Assembly: GCA_947652115.1 (NCBI GenBank) | Contig: OX393568.1 | Location: 2,559,847-2,623,846, forward strand | Direction of reading: 5' to 3' | Length of the DNA stretch: 64,000 bases | Source of the DNA: Blastomussa wellsi | Taxonomy: Eukaryota; Cnidaria; Anthozoa; Scleractinia; Plerogyridae | Part shown: positions 54,955 through 63,812 of the stretch, piece by piece | Position numbering within the stretch: position 1 is the first letter of the stretch | Layout: every line of letters begins with the position of its first letter | Notes under the pieces: generated by a model | Database searches by the model: none | The model's input: the letters and a program-made list of their open reading frames with translations, nothing else | Told to the model about the DNA's origin: nothing | Made by a program: the position numbers and the translations under genes

Positions 54955-55212
54955 CTACACAAGCGGCTTTAGATGGTACTCGACAAACTCAGAGATCTTT
55001 TCAGTGGGATGGTCGTTGCTGGATATGATTGGTCGGCCAGGGTTTCCTTGCTTATGGATTTTAGGGAGTATGTAGAAGCGACCTGCCTTAGGGTCAGAGT
55101 TAGACGTAAGGTATTTCATCGTCTCTAAGTTAATTAGGTTTTCCTTGTGTAGATCGGTAGTGTATTTCTTGACGCGTTCTTCGTGATCTACTCGTGTATT
55201 CACAGCTACCAA
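54955..55212 (-). mobile_element. Penelope-like element: RT fragment (inverted part)
   Basis: The minus-strand frame of 85 codons contains YILPKIHKQGNPGRPIISS, the fingers motif of Penelope-type reverse transcriptases, followed by HPTEKISEFVEYHLKP. It is only a small piece of the RT; the catalytic motif (YxDD-type) is not present. It is oriented opposite to the rest of the element. Confidence 0.8.
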
Positions 55213-55810
55213 ACATTAACAAGCCCCGCAATCAAAAGCCCGCTAGAATCCATAAGTGTAACAACCCACGTTGCCTCACTTGTTCATTTCTAGAGGAAGG
55301 CAAACCGACTACACCTTTTTCATTACTAATGAAGCACGAAAAATTTCTGACAACATATCATGCCATTCCAAAAACCTCATCTACCTGATCGAATGTAAAA
55401 AATGCAACTGTCAATACATTTGGGAGACGAAACGCCAACTCAGTGAACGCTTCGGAGAACACCGAAGATCCATCTTAAGCCACCGTCTGTTGGGCAATCC
55501 TACCCCAGTATCCATACATTTCAACCAACCTGGCCACTCAACAACGACGTCCGTCTAATCCCGCTTGAACTCATGCGTATAACAAGCATGACTCTACGAA
55601 AGGCTCGTAAGGCCCATTTAATCAACAAAGCCAAAACACTTCATCCTTTACTATAGGAATAAATGGACGTGATGAAGCACGCTAATGACACACTAACACT
55701 TGTTTATACAAGCCAAAAACAACCAATCAATGGCTTATTTCGTCACATGTTATTTTTGTTTGCTCAGCCCCTGAGGAAGGGTTGTCTTGCAAACCGAAAT
55801 ATCAGGCAAA
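55194..55810 (+). mobile_element. Penelope-like element: GIY-YIG endonuclease part and 3' end
   Basis: HKCNNPRCLTCSF (zinc-ligand-like CCHH/CxxC linker of Penelope elements) is followed, after a frame change, by NLIYLIECKKCNCQYIWET, RFGEHRRSI and FNQPGHS. This is a GIY-YIG nuclease in which the usual YIG is YIW. Another frame change precedes LRKARKAHLINKAKTLHP, the family's C-terminal motif. CTGAGGAAGGGTTGTCTTGC near 55770 is a typical 3' end stem. The element is dead. Confidence 0.8.
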
Positions 55811-56032
55811 TTTCTTTTAAATATATTTGCTTTTTTATCTTTCTTGTTTATTTTTCATCGTTTTATAGTTTGTTTTGTGAATAATTTACTGATCCAGGTC
55901 TACAAGTGATCCGGCACTTCTCATCGGTTTGTTGCCTTGGTCTTGCAGATTTCCACTACAATGGTATATGAGCTCATATACCATTGCCTCCCAACCAATC
56001 AAAACTCAGGAAATGTAATATAGCATAGCTAG

Positions 56033-56612
56033 TTTTTAATAATTAACTATTATCCTGCGAAATCGCGCGGAATATCGCATGCTTAGATGACGTTCGAGGC
56101 TGCAGGCCGAGTTGGCTAAAATCAGACGATATTCTGCAAGATTGAGCAGGATAATTGTTTTATTATTCAACAAAGTTCAGTTGAGTTCAGTTCTTATTTT
56201 TCCTGATAAGTATGGGTTAGAAAAGTTTGACATGCCCACAGGCCGAGCTGATGCTAATCTGGTGGGTCATGTCTTAACTAAAGAAAGTAAGTAGACAAGT
56301 TTACAGGAATCAGAAAGATAAATGTACAAGTGAATAAATTATAAAATTAAGTTTGAATCAGTACCAGCGTTGGAGAAAGCGCTGTTAGATATATTTTATT
56401 TACAAAAGAACATTCAATAAATAAATGTGCCAAAAATCTTGGCCGACCGGTCAAGACAGTGAAATATTAGCTTTTTAAAGTTGGGTTGGTGTGGTTCTGA
56501 AAAACTGAGATGAGCCACCTTAACGTATATCGCAGAATATCTGTCAAGTACAGATGACGGGTAACAATTCCTTCATGACCATATATGAAACGTGACAATT
56601 TGTTGAATAATA
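56033..56612 (-). repeat. Dispersed palindromic repeat, split copy
   Basis: 56033-56178 is the inverted form of 18961-19080 and 56522-56612 the inverted form of 18830-18895. About 340 bp of unrelated sequence lies between them in place of the short middle of the other copy. Confidence 0.6.
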
Positions 56613-56893
56613 AATATATGTATACATTTTTTTTCTGTGAGCCCTGAGGCCATAAACAAAGTTAATGTTTGCATTTCAGTAATTTTTAATTTACATGTTA
56701 AGAGAAATGAGATTCTCTTCGTCCTCAAAAATGATATCGACAAGTTGATCATAAAATAAGCTTGTATAAACAATAAAATTTACTGGCATGCGATCCGAGG
56801 AATACGTTGTTCGTTACCTGGCTAGAGATGTACACTGTTTTTGAGGCCAAATCTGAAAACTGAATGGCCTAACACTAAGCTAATTAAAGCAGT

Positions 56894-57451
56894 CTATATA
56901 ACTGGTCTGGATAAATGCTGAAGCCACGTTTCGATGGCATTTAACTTAGCATCCTTGTCCGGGAAGTCATCTTTGCTTTTGCATTCGTTTTCTACTTCAG
57001 CGCTGCCAACATTACTGCAAGTCATTGACGAAACAGAATCGCAAAATGATCGCGCGTCGTCATCAACGTTCATACCACAGCGTAGACCTGAAGCTATAGG
57101 ACTGTTCATCCATCGGTGCATGGCTTTTATCTCTGGGTTTTCGATCTTCTTTCCGTATTTTCGATGAAACGAGTGGTCCATATTGTAAACCTGTTTCTGC
57201 GGCACACTTTCGACGCTCACTAGCTGTTTGTCAAACTTTGAATTCCTTTCGTTAAAGCCATGGCAGCGTCTTTGATTTGTCTCAGTCAAGAGTTTAATAG
57301 CATCAGTGTCACTGAAAGATCTTGAACGCCTGCTGCCCATTGATGCTTCTTGTCTAGAAGTACCACATAAATGCCGAGAATAGTCTACTGAATTTTTCCT
57401 CGTTCTAGAATAGCTCGAGAGATTCCATGTTAGAGACTCCTTTCTGTTCAT
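56894..57451 (-). CDS. Type C gene, B-like (185 aa, unknown function)
   Basis: An intronless frame starting MNRKESLTWN. It aligns with B along its length: RTRKNSVDYSRHLC (16-29) against HKRKISLDFSRHLC, a second Arg/Ser-rich site MGSRRSRSFSD (38-48), CHGFNE, VYNMDHSFHRKYG (88-100), the acidic module DDDARSFCDSVSSMTCS (130-146) and NAIETWLQHL (171-180). It is diverged from B at about half of its residues yet intact, which argues for a maintained protein. It has no TM helix or signal. Confidence 0.75.
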   Translation of the reverse strand: MNRKESLTWNLSSYSRTRKNSVDYSRHLCGTSRQEASMGSRRSRSFSDTDAIKLLTETNQRRCHGFNERNSKFDKQLVSVESVPQKQVYNMDHSFHRKYGKKIENPEIKAMHRWMNSPIASGLRCGMNVDDDARSFCDSVSSMTCSNVGSAEVENECKSKDDFPDKDAKLNAIETWLQHLSRPVI

Positions 57452-58516
57452 CAGTCGATCTCACTTAAACCAAAGATCTTAACGGGCATCTAAAAGCTTG
57501 TTTATACCTCTTTTTTAAGTTACAAATCTCTAGTCACCATAAACGAAGTTAACCACCCTATTTTCGCGACAGCTCAACTTCGGGTCGCAAGGGTTTGTCA
57601 TGTTCCGACCTTTATTGCTGAGGCGTGTTCGAAGAGACTAGAAATTAATTTAATTGCGTTCTCAACAAAAAATGCAGGAAAACAAAAGGCTGATCTATAT
57701 TAAGACGTGGCGGGATCAGACTTTTTTTTACTTTTAGAACGGTTGGGGGTAGGGAATAATAAACATAATAAAGCTTTATAGACTGCAATCATGCCCTCCC
57801 TCCCTTCTTAACATTTTCCTTCTTTAAAAAACAAAGACGCCTGATCCCAGGTTCAAAGCTTTGCTGTTTGCATTACTTCAAGTAAAGCATGAAAATACTG
57901 AGAGAATTTACTGACGCTTAAGCTAATTGAATTTTGACCGTCAACTGTCCGCAGTTTGCCAGACAATCAAATCATGAATCATAACACCGTTTATTAAAGT
58001 TTTCTTATCAAACGAGAGCGAGAGTGGCCGGGTATTCTGAAGTTGCTGAACTGGTAAGATCGCGATTGTCTAAATTGAAGCCTGCATACCATATCAAAAC
58101 ATTTTTCTTTGGATCAGCATGAATGAATTCGACGTTCCTTTGAAGGGTGAACATTCAAAGGTTCATGTCATGTAATTATGACTGTGGAACATCTTTTTCT
58201 GTGCTGTAATTCATTGCGGTTTTTCTGTCTCAAATTTAAAGCTATTTGATGATTCGGTAACTCGAGCATGTATCCCATGGAATTCCTTCAAAATCTATAC
58301 AAGCACAACTCGAACTGAAAAAGAATAATGATCAGTGTTCAAAACTAGAACTTTATGCTTGGCTTTCACGCCTGTTTATTGCACGGGCGTCTTTTTGCAA
58401 TGAATTTCCAGCTTGTCCGTCCGAGTTCTTGGGAATCCATAGCTATTGTATACTCATTTCAAATGTCGGACAGTAGGTATCGAGTAGGTATTTTGTTTTC
58501 ATGTAGTGTGCATAAA
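57452..58516. other. Spacer between genes C and D
   Basis: About 1.06 kb. It should contain the promoter of C (upstream on the minus strand) and the 3' UTR of D. No open frame or repeat could be identified. Confidence 0.4.
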
Positions 58517-59209
58517 TCAGAAGTTTTCACTCCAGTGGCGCGCCTCAGTCTTCTTACCTATAAGAGGACCACTACCAACTCGAGGAATGTGAGACGGGCT
58601 TAAAAAATTGTTATTCAGTTCACCGCTTGATTGAGAGTTACACCTCGGCAGAGCCGATGACTCTGTCTTGTCTACCTTTAAAACAGGCAAACTGATTCGT
58701 CTCTTTCGAGGTCCCTGATCCACGCCCATTTTACCTCCGATATTGTCAAACATCCATCCATTAACTTCGGTTTTCGTTAGCGGAGTAGTCGAACCCTTCT
58801 TTGTGGCGCCAGGTTCCTTGGTAAACACAGGCATATGCGCTTCCAAGTTCACTTCTCGTTTTGCTACCTCAACACGTCCACCTTCAAGAAATTGGTCAGG
58901 TTTCAAAACCATTGGGGAAGGAAGCGATGTCTTTCGTCGACGTTGTAATCCGACAAAACCCACACTAGCTGTGCTTGCAATGTCCGGAGCCTGTACCGAC
59001 ACATCTTCCGATATGACAGTGGTCATAGCGTGTCGTGGTCGTACATAACTGCACGCCGAGTGCCGACGACCATGGGTTGTTTTCGCATTGCTAATATTAA
59101 TAGGCTCTCCCCCACTTAACGTTAAGTCAGAACCTTGAACTTCATTATTTTGCTCCTTAGTCTTGTTAAAACTTGACGTTTGTTGAAACGGCGAAATATT
59201 TGAGCTCAT
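58517..59209 (-). CDS. Gene D: Ser/Arg-rich intronless gene (230 aa, unknown)
   Basis: The first ATG of the frame (59209-59207, MSSNISPFQQ) is chosen; the frame is open 38 codons further upstream but without another ATG. The protein is hydrophilic and probably disordered. It has three basophilic phosphosite motifs: GRRHSAC (47-53), RRRKTSLPSP (90-99) and RKRRISLPVL (168-177). It ends TEARHWSENF. It does not contain the FCDSLSS module, so kinship with A, B and C rests only on position, intronless structure and the R-[RK]-x-S style. No known family recognised. Confidence 0.6.
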   Translation of the reverse strand: MSSNISPFQQTSSFNKTKEQNNEVQGSDLTLSGGEPINISNAKTTHGRRHSACSYVRPRHAMTTVISEDVSVQAPDIASTASVGFVGLQRRRKTSLPSPMVLKPDQFLEGGRVEVAKREVNLEAHMPVFTKEPGATKKGSTTPLTKTEVNGWMFDNIGGKMGVDQGPRKRRISLPVLKVDKTESSALPRCNSQSSGELNNNFLSPSHIPRVGSGPLIGKKTEARHWSENF

Positions 59210-60026
59210 AACTATTATGATGCGTCTTTTCCAAGCCCGCTCAAAGTGAAAAACATGGATTCTTTTCGTCACGGACAACTCAGTCTTTCTGTTTTCCTTG
59301 CCTCCGGCTATTAGAACCTCCAATTAATTTCTTTTATGTACATATACATTTGCCAACCGCTGTTTTCGTTCAGTGTAGGTGAATGCTAAAAATAAAATGT
59401 GTATAATTTGAAACGGGCTATTGAGCACACATATGAAACCGTGATGGACACTGAAAAGCTCTAGTGGCGCCAAATGCATCCCAAATGCATCGATCGTTCT
59501 AATTCGTCTGTAACGATAAAGCGCTCAAACCTCTTTACACAAGTGATTTTTAAAACCTCTTTACACAAGTGACTTTTAATGTTTTTAGAAAGCAAATATG
59601 ACCCTCCATATATTAGCTGGTCTAATTAATTTCTCTCCAAGGTCAATCCAGGTGAACAAATGTAATAATGCATCATCACACCGTGGCGTTAAAGTTTGCA
59701 AAGTTTCGAAAACAGCTTGCAATGTTGGAGTTACTCATATGGAAGGTATGGAATGTGTCGGCCCTAAATTTCCTTCAAAAGGGATCAGGTGTTGCTCCCA
59801 ATATATTAGGCGATTTCCGTCGCATTAAAACTGGTCTTCAAATACAGCGAAACATTAAAATAAGTGTACAGTGAGGTCCCGTTAACGCGAAAAAAATAGT
59901 TAGTCACCGTACCGCTGTTTTACTAATTAGACGTTATTGCTCTCAGCTTTGTGTCCCTTGTGTTAAAACTTAGCAAATTATCATAATTAGATTCAAAACT
60001 TTGAACAGCGTCCGCTATCGTAAAGT
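59210..60026. other. Intergenic between D and the EGF/TM locus
   Basis: A near repeat of AAACCTCTTTACACAAGTGA occurs twice in tandem (about 59528 and 59552). Otherwise nothing identified. Confidence 0.4.
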
Positions 60027-60132
60027 TTATCGACTCGGATGGTCTTCGGAAGAGTCAAAGCATGAAATTGTGCGTCCAAGTTTCTCCGCCGACCGTAACA
60101 GAATTTCAGGAGTTGATTCCCGCGATGGTCGA

Positions 60133-60397
60133 TCACTTTGGGAACGGTCTTCCGTCTGATTCTGGGAGATACGATGCAGCTCTTTGAGGTGGTGCTGTTG
60201 GGTACGATGGATCGCTTCTATATGGCGAAGACGGACAGGGCGTGGCATCTGCTGGTGGTGCTGAAGGAGGGGGGGGGGGGGCGCATCGTCGTCAGATCCT
60301 GCAGGGGAGTAGGCTACGTCATTTACAGGTGGTGCAGAAGGGTAGGGTGAGGAAGGGCGAGGCGAGACATGTCCGGGTGATGGGTAGCGTGTGCCAT
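60133..60397 (-). CDS. Third locus, last exon: Pro-rich tail with C13 tract
   Basis: The acceptor ACGAAG precedes DGTRYPSPGHVSPRPSSPYP. A run of 13 C (60271-60283 on the minus strand) follows AGSDDDA. With 13 C the frame continues to TAA at 60027 through a basic, His/Gln-rich part. With 14 C it continues as PPSAPPADATPCPSSPYRSD and stops at 60133. The second reading keeps the style of the tail and is preferred. Confidence 0.5.
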
Positions 60398-60674
60398 CTT
60401 CGTTTAGTACACTAACAGAGGGAAAACGTTGTTTGTTATCGTCCTTTTTTTACTTCCTAATTTCTGCATGTGCTATACTCTATCTTATCCAGCACTGTTT
60501 CACCGGAAATTTCTCGTGGAGCTTGTGACTCAGAACGAAAACATGCTGGACAAATTTCGCGAAACACAGTTTAGAACACCGTTTAACTAGATGCCCCACA
60601 ACGTCTATTCTTATCTAAAGTACAAAGAGTGTTCTACTTTTAATTTCACAAAAAAATCGGCTATAGATAATTCC

Positions 60675-60790
60675 TGACTCATCCCCAGTCGTCTCTCAGA
60701 ATATTAATCCCATCATCCCCTGCTTTACCACTTCCCTCCGGTCGACTCTCGCTTCCGCAGGAGACTAAGAGACGGCTGGGGATGAGTAAG
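60675..60790. repeat. Hairpin repeat with ACTCATCCCCAG ends
   Basis: GACTCATCCCCAGTCGTCTC and its inverted form GAGACGGCTGGGGATGAGT enclose about 80 bp. A related hairpin with ACTCGTCCCCAG is at 50929-50982. It lies in the intron between the last two exons of the third locus. Confidence 0.65.
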
Positions 60791-60918
60791 AGCCTATTCT
60801 TTGTTTTTCCCAGGAGTGGGGATAGGGTTCGATCAAGGTCGCTAAGCAACGACGAAATAGGTACCTATAGCTGACGTGACAGTGGCTGTATCTAACTGAT
60901 CGCTAGAAATTATCTTAC

Positions 60919-61264
60919 CTCGCTGAGCGTAGGCTTCTTCCAAAATCTCGCTGTATGGTGGCGGCGCCTCACCTGGATATGGAGGAGGTGGTTCGCCAAA
61001 TCCTGCCTGGTTGGTTGAGGCATACGTTAATTGTCGCGGTGGTGTAAACCCTGACTGAGAAGGTGTATGTAGACTTGGGTGGTGTAATGTCACCTACAGT
61101 GAAGGTACGTGAACGCGCACAGTTCCCTCTTGCCTTGTATGGCTGGCCTGTTTCCTACGTCGATATATGATACAGCAAGCGACAGTCAATAGTGTGATGA
61201 CGCTAACGACAATTCAATAATCCGAAAACCGCACCGCTGGAGACTCCTGTGCCGCTGCTTCTTG
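60919..61264 (-). CDS. Third locus, TM and PPxY exon with frameshift and stop
   Basis: TCTTCCCAACAG precedes the exon and GTAAGA follows it. The stalk SSGTGVSSGAVFGLL and the helix VVSVITLLTVACCII are in different frames; one surplus A in TTGAATTG (about 61212-61214) explains this. TAG at 61096-61094 then separates RVHVPSL from VTLHHPSLHTP, probably CAG to TAG. Downstream, EPPPPYPGEAPPPYSEILEE is clean and carries two PPxY sites for WW domains. Confidence 0.65.
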
Positions 61265-62345
61265 CTGTTGGGAAGAGAACAAATTGTTCACGATTTCTCT
61301 AACCGCTGTTGTGAAACTCGGAAGGAGACTCATTCATAACAAATTTTAAAAGCGTGCATCCCCGAAAGCAAATCCTGAATCGATAACAAAATTTCAATCA
61401 GTTCGCTTTTGTTTTGTAACTGCCTACGGAACTTGCAAAACAATTTTGACGATTTTAATTCAGGACAAAAAAGTGTCCGAAACCTAGTCAGCCATTGTTT
61501 GCAAGCAAAAGTTTCAGTATTATATTTTACACAGAGCGTGTCGAAACGAAAGAGATCACTGAGGAACTTGCTAAAAAGTAGTTTAAACACTTTCAGTAAC
61601 ATAACTTACTGCAATGCAATACGATTTTGCTTCACCATACAATTTCCATAATTTCAATGGCATCGAAAATGACGGAGGATAACTAGGGACCTTTAAGTGT
61701 TCGTAATTTTACACGTCCAAAATATCTACTTTAGAATATAAAACTTTTAAATACCTATTTTCCTGGGCCAAGCCATCAATGGATGTATTGATCACGACTG
61801 AGCCAAACATAATAGGGCTAGGACTCGGATTAGGCTTTATTTGCTCGATATACTGGTGATATACTTTATAGTATTTTTTGGGGCCGTAGGTCTTTATAGA
61901 TCCGATATGCTGTACCTTTTAAGTATGGTTTTGTCCATGCGTTTCAATGTTTAGATGGTTTTATCCATCGACATTTTGACTTTGCGAGACAAGAATTCGA
62001 TACTTTGCTTCCTTTCTCCCTGAAGCACGTGATGTGGCAGCGCGTGATTCGGGGGCGGGCAGGTTCAAAGTACGAGACTTGATAAAGCACGGGTTATGTT
62101 GCATTTTATTTGAGATGGCTATCTTGCTGGTTTAATATAAGAACTGCTACACCGTGCTGACGAGTCCCAATAAGAACAAAACAGCTGTCCACGGTTGGGA
62201 CCCTGCTTTATCGGTTTCTGTCGGGTTGTTGTGTCGCAAAGTCAACTTTTTCACTTAGTATCAGCCTTGCAGTGATGTTGGTGTTATATATTTCCTTCCA
62301 TTTTCATAGAAGTTTTGTCAGTCTTCACTGTGAGCACGTCGTTAC

Positions 62346-62440
62346 CGTAGTTGCATCTGTATCCACCAAATCCCTTGGCACACTCGCATCTGTACACGTG
62401 CCTCCATTGTTGCATGGATCACTGGCGCATGCGTTTTTCA
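62346..62440 (-). CDS. Third locus, EGF-like exon with internal deletion
   Basis: After TTTGTGTCCAG it reads KNACASDPCNNGG, the usual first half of an EGF domain. VYRCECAKGFGGYRCNY, the second half, follows in another frame up to the donor GTAACG. The exon is only 95 nt, some 16-19 nt shorter than a normal phase 1-1 EGF exon. The missing part would hold the third cysteine region. Confidence 0.65.
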
Positions 62441-62717
62441 CTGGACACAAACGAAACAAATCAATAATTAAAACACAAGGGAAGAAGGATACATGTTGGT
62501 TTAGTTTCATTTCTTTAAGTCTAGTTTTTATTATCCTGTCATAATTTTTTTGATCAGTGGAAAACATCTGATCAATTTGACCAAAACTCAAGTTGAACCA
62601 CGAGCGAACGATGTCATTTCTATGGTCTTAACAATTAGAATACGAGCCCGAGTGGTCTAATTGTTTCCCAAAATTATGTACTTTAAAGCCAAAAATCACG
62701 ACAAATCGTGCCTTCAA

Positions 62718-62945
62718 AGAGCAACACGCGCACGATCGTTTTCTATCGGCGAATAGAAAAGAGTTTAGTAGAAAAGCATTTATAATTAGTAGAAACTCAG
62801 CTGTGTTCTATTGGAAATCCGTGAACCTGATTGGTTCTCTTTTAGTAGAAACTCGGCTGTGTTCTATTAGAAATCCGTGAATCTGATTGGTTCTCCCACT
62901 GTTTTCTATTCGCCGATACAAAATGATCGCGCGCGCGTTGCTCTT
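62718..62945. mobile_element. MITE with AAGAGCAACACGCGC ends and internal duplication
   Basis: AAGAGCAACACGCGCACGAT with TTTTCTATCGGCGAATAGAA is inverted at the right as TTCTATTCGCCGAT ... GCGCGCGTTGCTCTT. The interior contains a 55-bp direct duplication (TAGTAGAAACTC ... CTGATTGGTTCTC) in two slightly different copies. A further hairpin (63019-63085) with TTTTCTATGAGCG arms lies next to it. Confidence 0.7.
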
Positions 62946-63732
62946 CGAAGGTAATAAGGAGCAACTTTTGGAATGTAATCCTTTTAAGTTTCTACTAAAT
63001 CAATTGGACTACTCGTCCTAGTTTTCTATGAGCGCTAATCAACTCGGCTGCGCCTCGTTGAATATTCGCTCATAGAAAACTCGAACCTTTACCGGCGTAT
63101 TAGATGGAAAATCAGCTCGAAATCGCGCGTGCTCGTGACCTCATGTAAGATATAACATTTTTCATCTCAAAGCTGTGAAATGTATACCGGAAATTTCATC
63201 CTTAAATGGTTCCGCTAACTTTTCACTACTGTGGTAAAAACTGGGGACAGTTTCTCGTGTTTTCGAGATTCTTGTTATCTTACAAGCTACGTCATTTTTA
63301 TGGTCTATACGCTCGTCGACCACAGCTCTCGCGCGAGGATTAATTCTCTCACTTATTGTATAAAGGTACTGAATGGAAAGGAAATATGTTATAGAAGGTC
63401 TTTCGTCAGGTCTTTAAATTTTCAGTGGCAGATTCTTAGCAGGACAAGGCTAACAGCAATGAGAATGAGCAACAAAATCAATTTGCACGGCAACGAATGG
63501 ACACTGAGTCTCGCTCACGTGTTAACGTCACGTGAGCTCACACTACAATTCTTGTTCCGTACAGCTGTTGTTTACATCGCTGTTATTCATGGTTCTTGTA
63601 CTTTTCCTGCAGTGTTCACTTCGCTGTTCAAGGATTTGCCGAGCAATTGCGTGGTGTTTTTAAATTAATGATAGTAAGTTACGTTAAACAGCGACAACTT
63701 TAACAACAATAGCAGCGATTTGAATGTGTTAC

Positions 63733-63812
63733 CTTCACGCATGTGTAGTTGTAATGTCCAGTCGCATTGCAGATTGCCCCATTGCTACATGGATGGCTTG
63801 TACAAGGATTCA
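63733..63812 (-). CDS. Third locus, EGF-like exon (first half)
   Basis: TTTCATTTCAG precedes and GTAACA follows. The exon encodes NPCTSHPCSNGAICNATGHY and NYTCVK, with the first four or five cysteines of an EGF domain. The second half should lie in the next exon, which I could not find between 62441 and 63732. Confidence 0.55.

Larger units (their letters stand above)
60027..63812 (-). pseudogene. Third membrane-protein locus: EGF exons, TM exon, PPxY tail (damaged)
   Basis: Recognisable exons on the minus strand are 63812-63733 (EGF part), 62440-62346 (EGF), 61264-60919 (stalk, TM, PPxY tail) and 60397-60133 or 60027 (end of tail). The TM exon is built like exon 7 of the + CUB gene: SSGTGVSSGAVFGLL, then VVSVITLLTVACCIIYRRR, then proline-rich repeats with PPPPYPG and APPPYSEI. 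There are three defects: one extra base in the TM exon, a TAG between tail segments and a deletion in the EGF exon. It is most likely a decaying relative, unless the assembly is poor here. The 5' part lies beyond the window. Confidence 0.6.

Noticed and set aside
61330..61602. 90-codon frame on - upstream of the third-locus TM exon
   Set aside because: It could be a SEA-like or other extracellular part, but no motif supports this and the borders do not fit phase 1 splicing.
63231..63668. 145-codon frame on +
   Set aside because: No domain and opposite to the EGF locus; probably chance.
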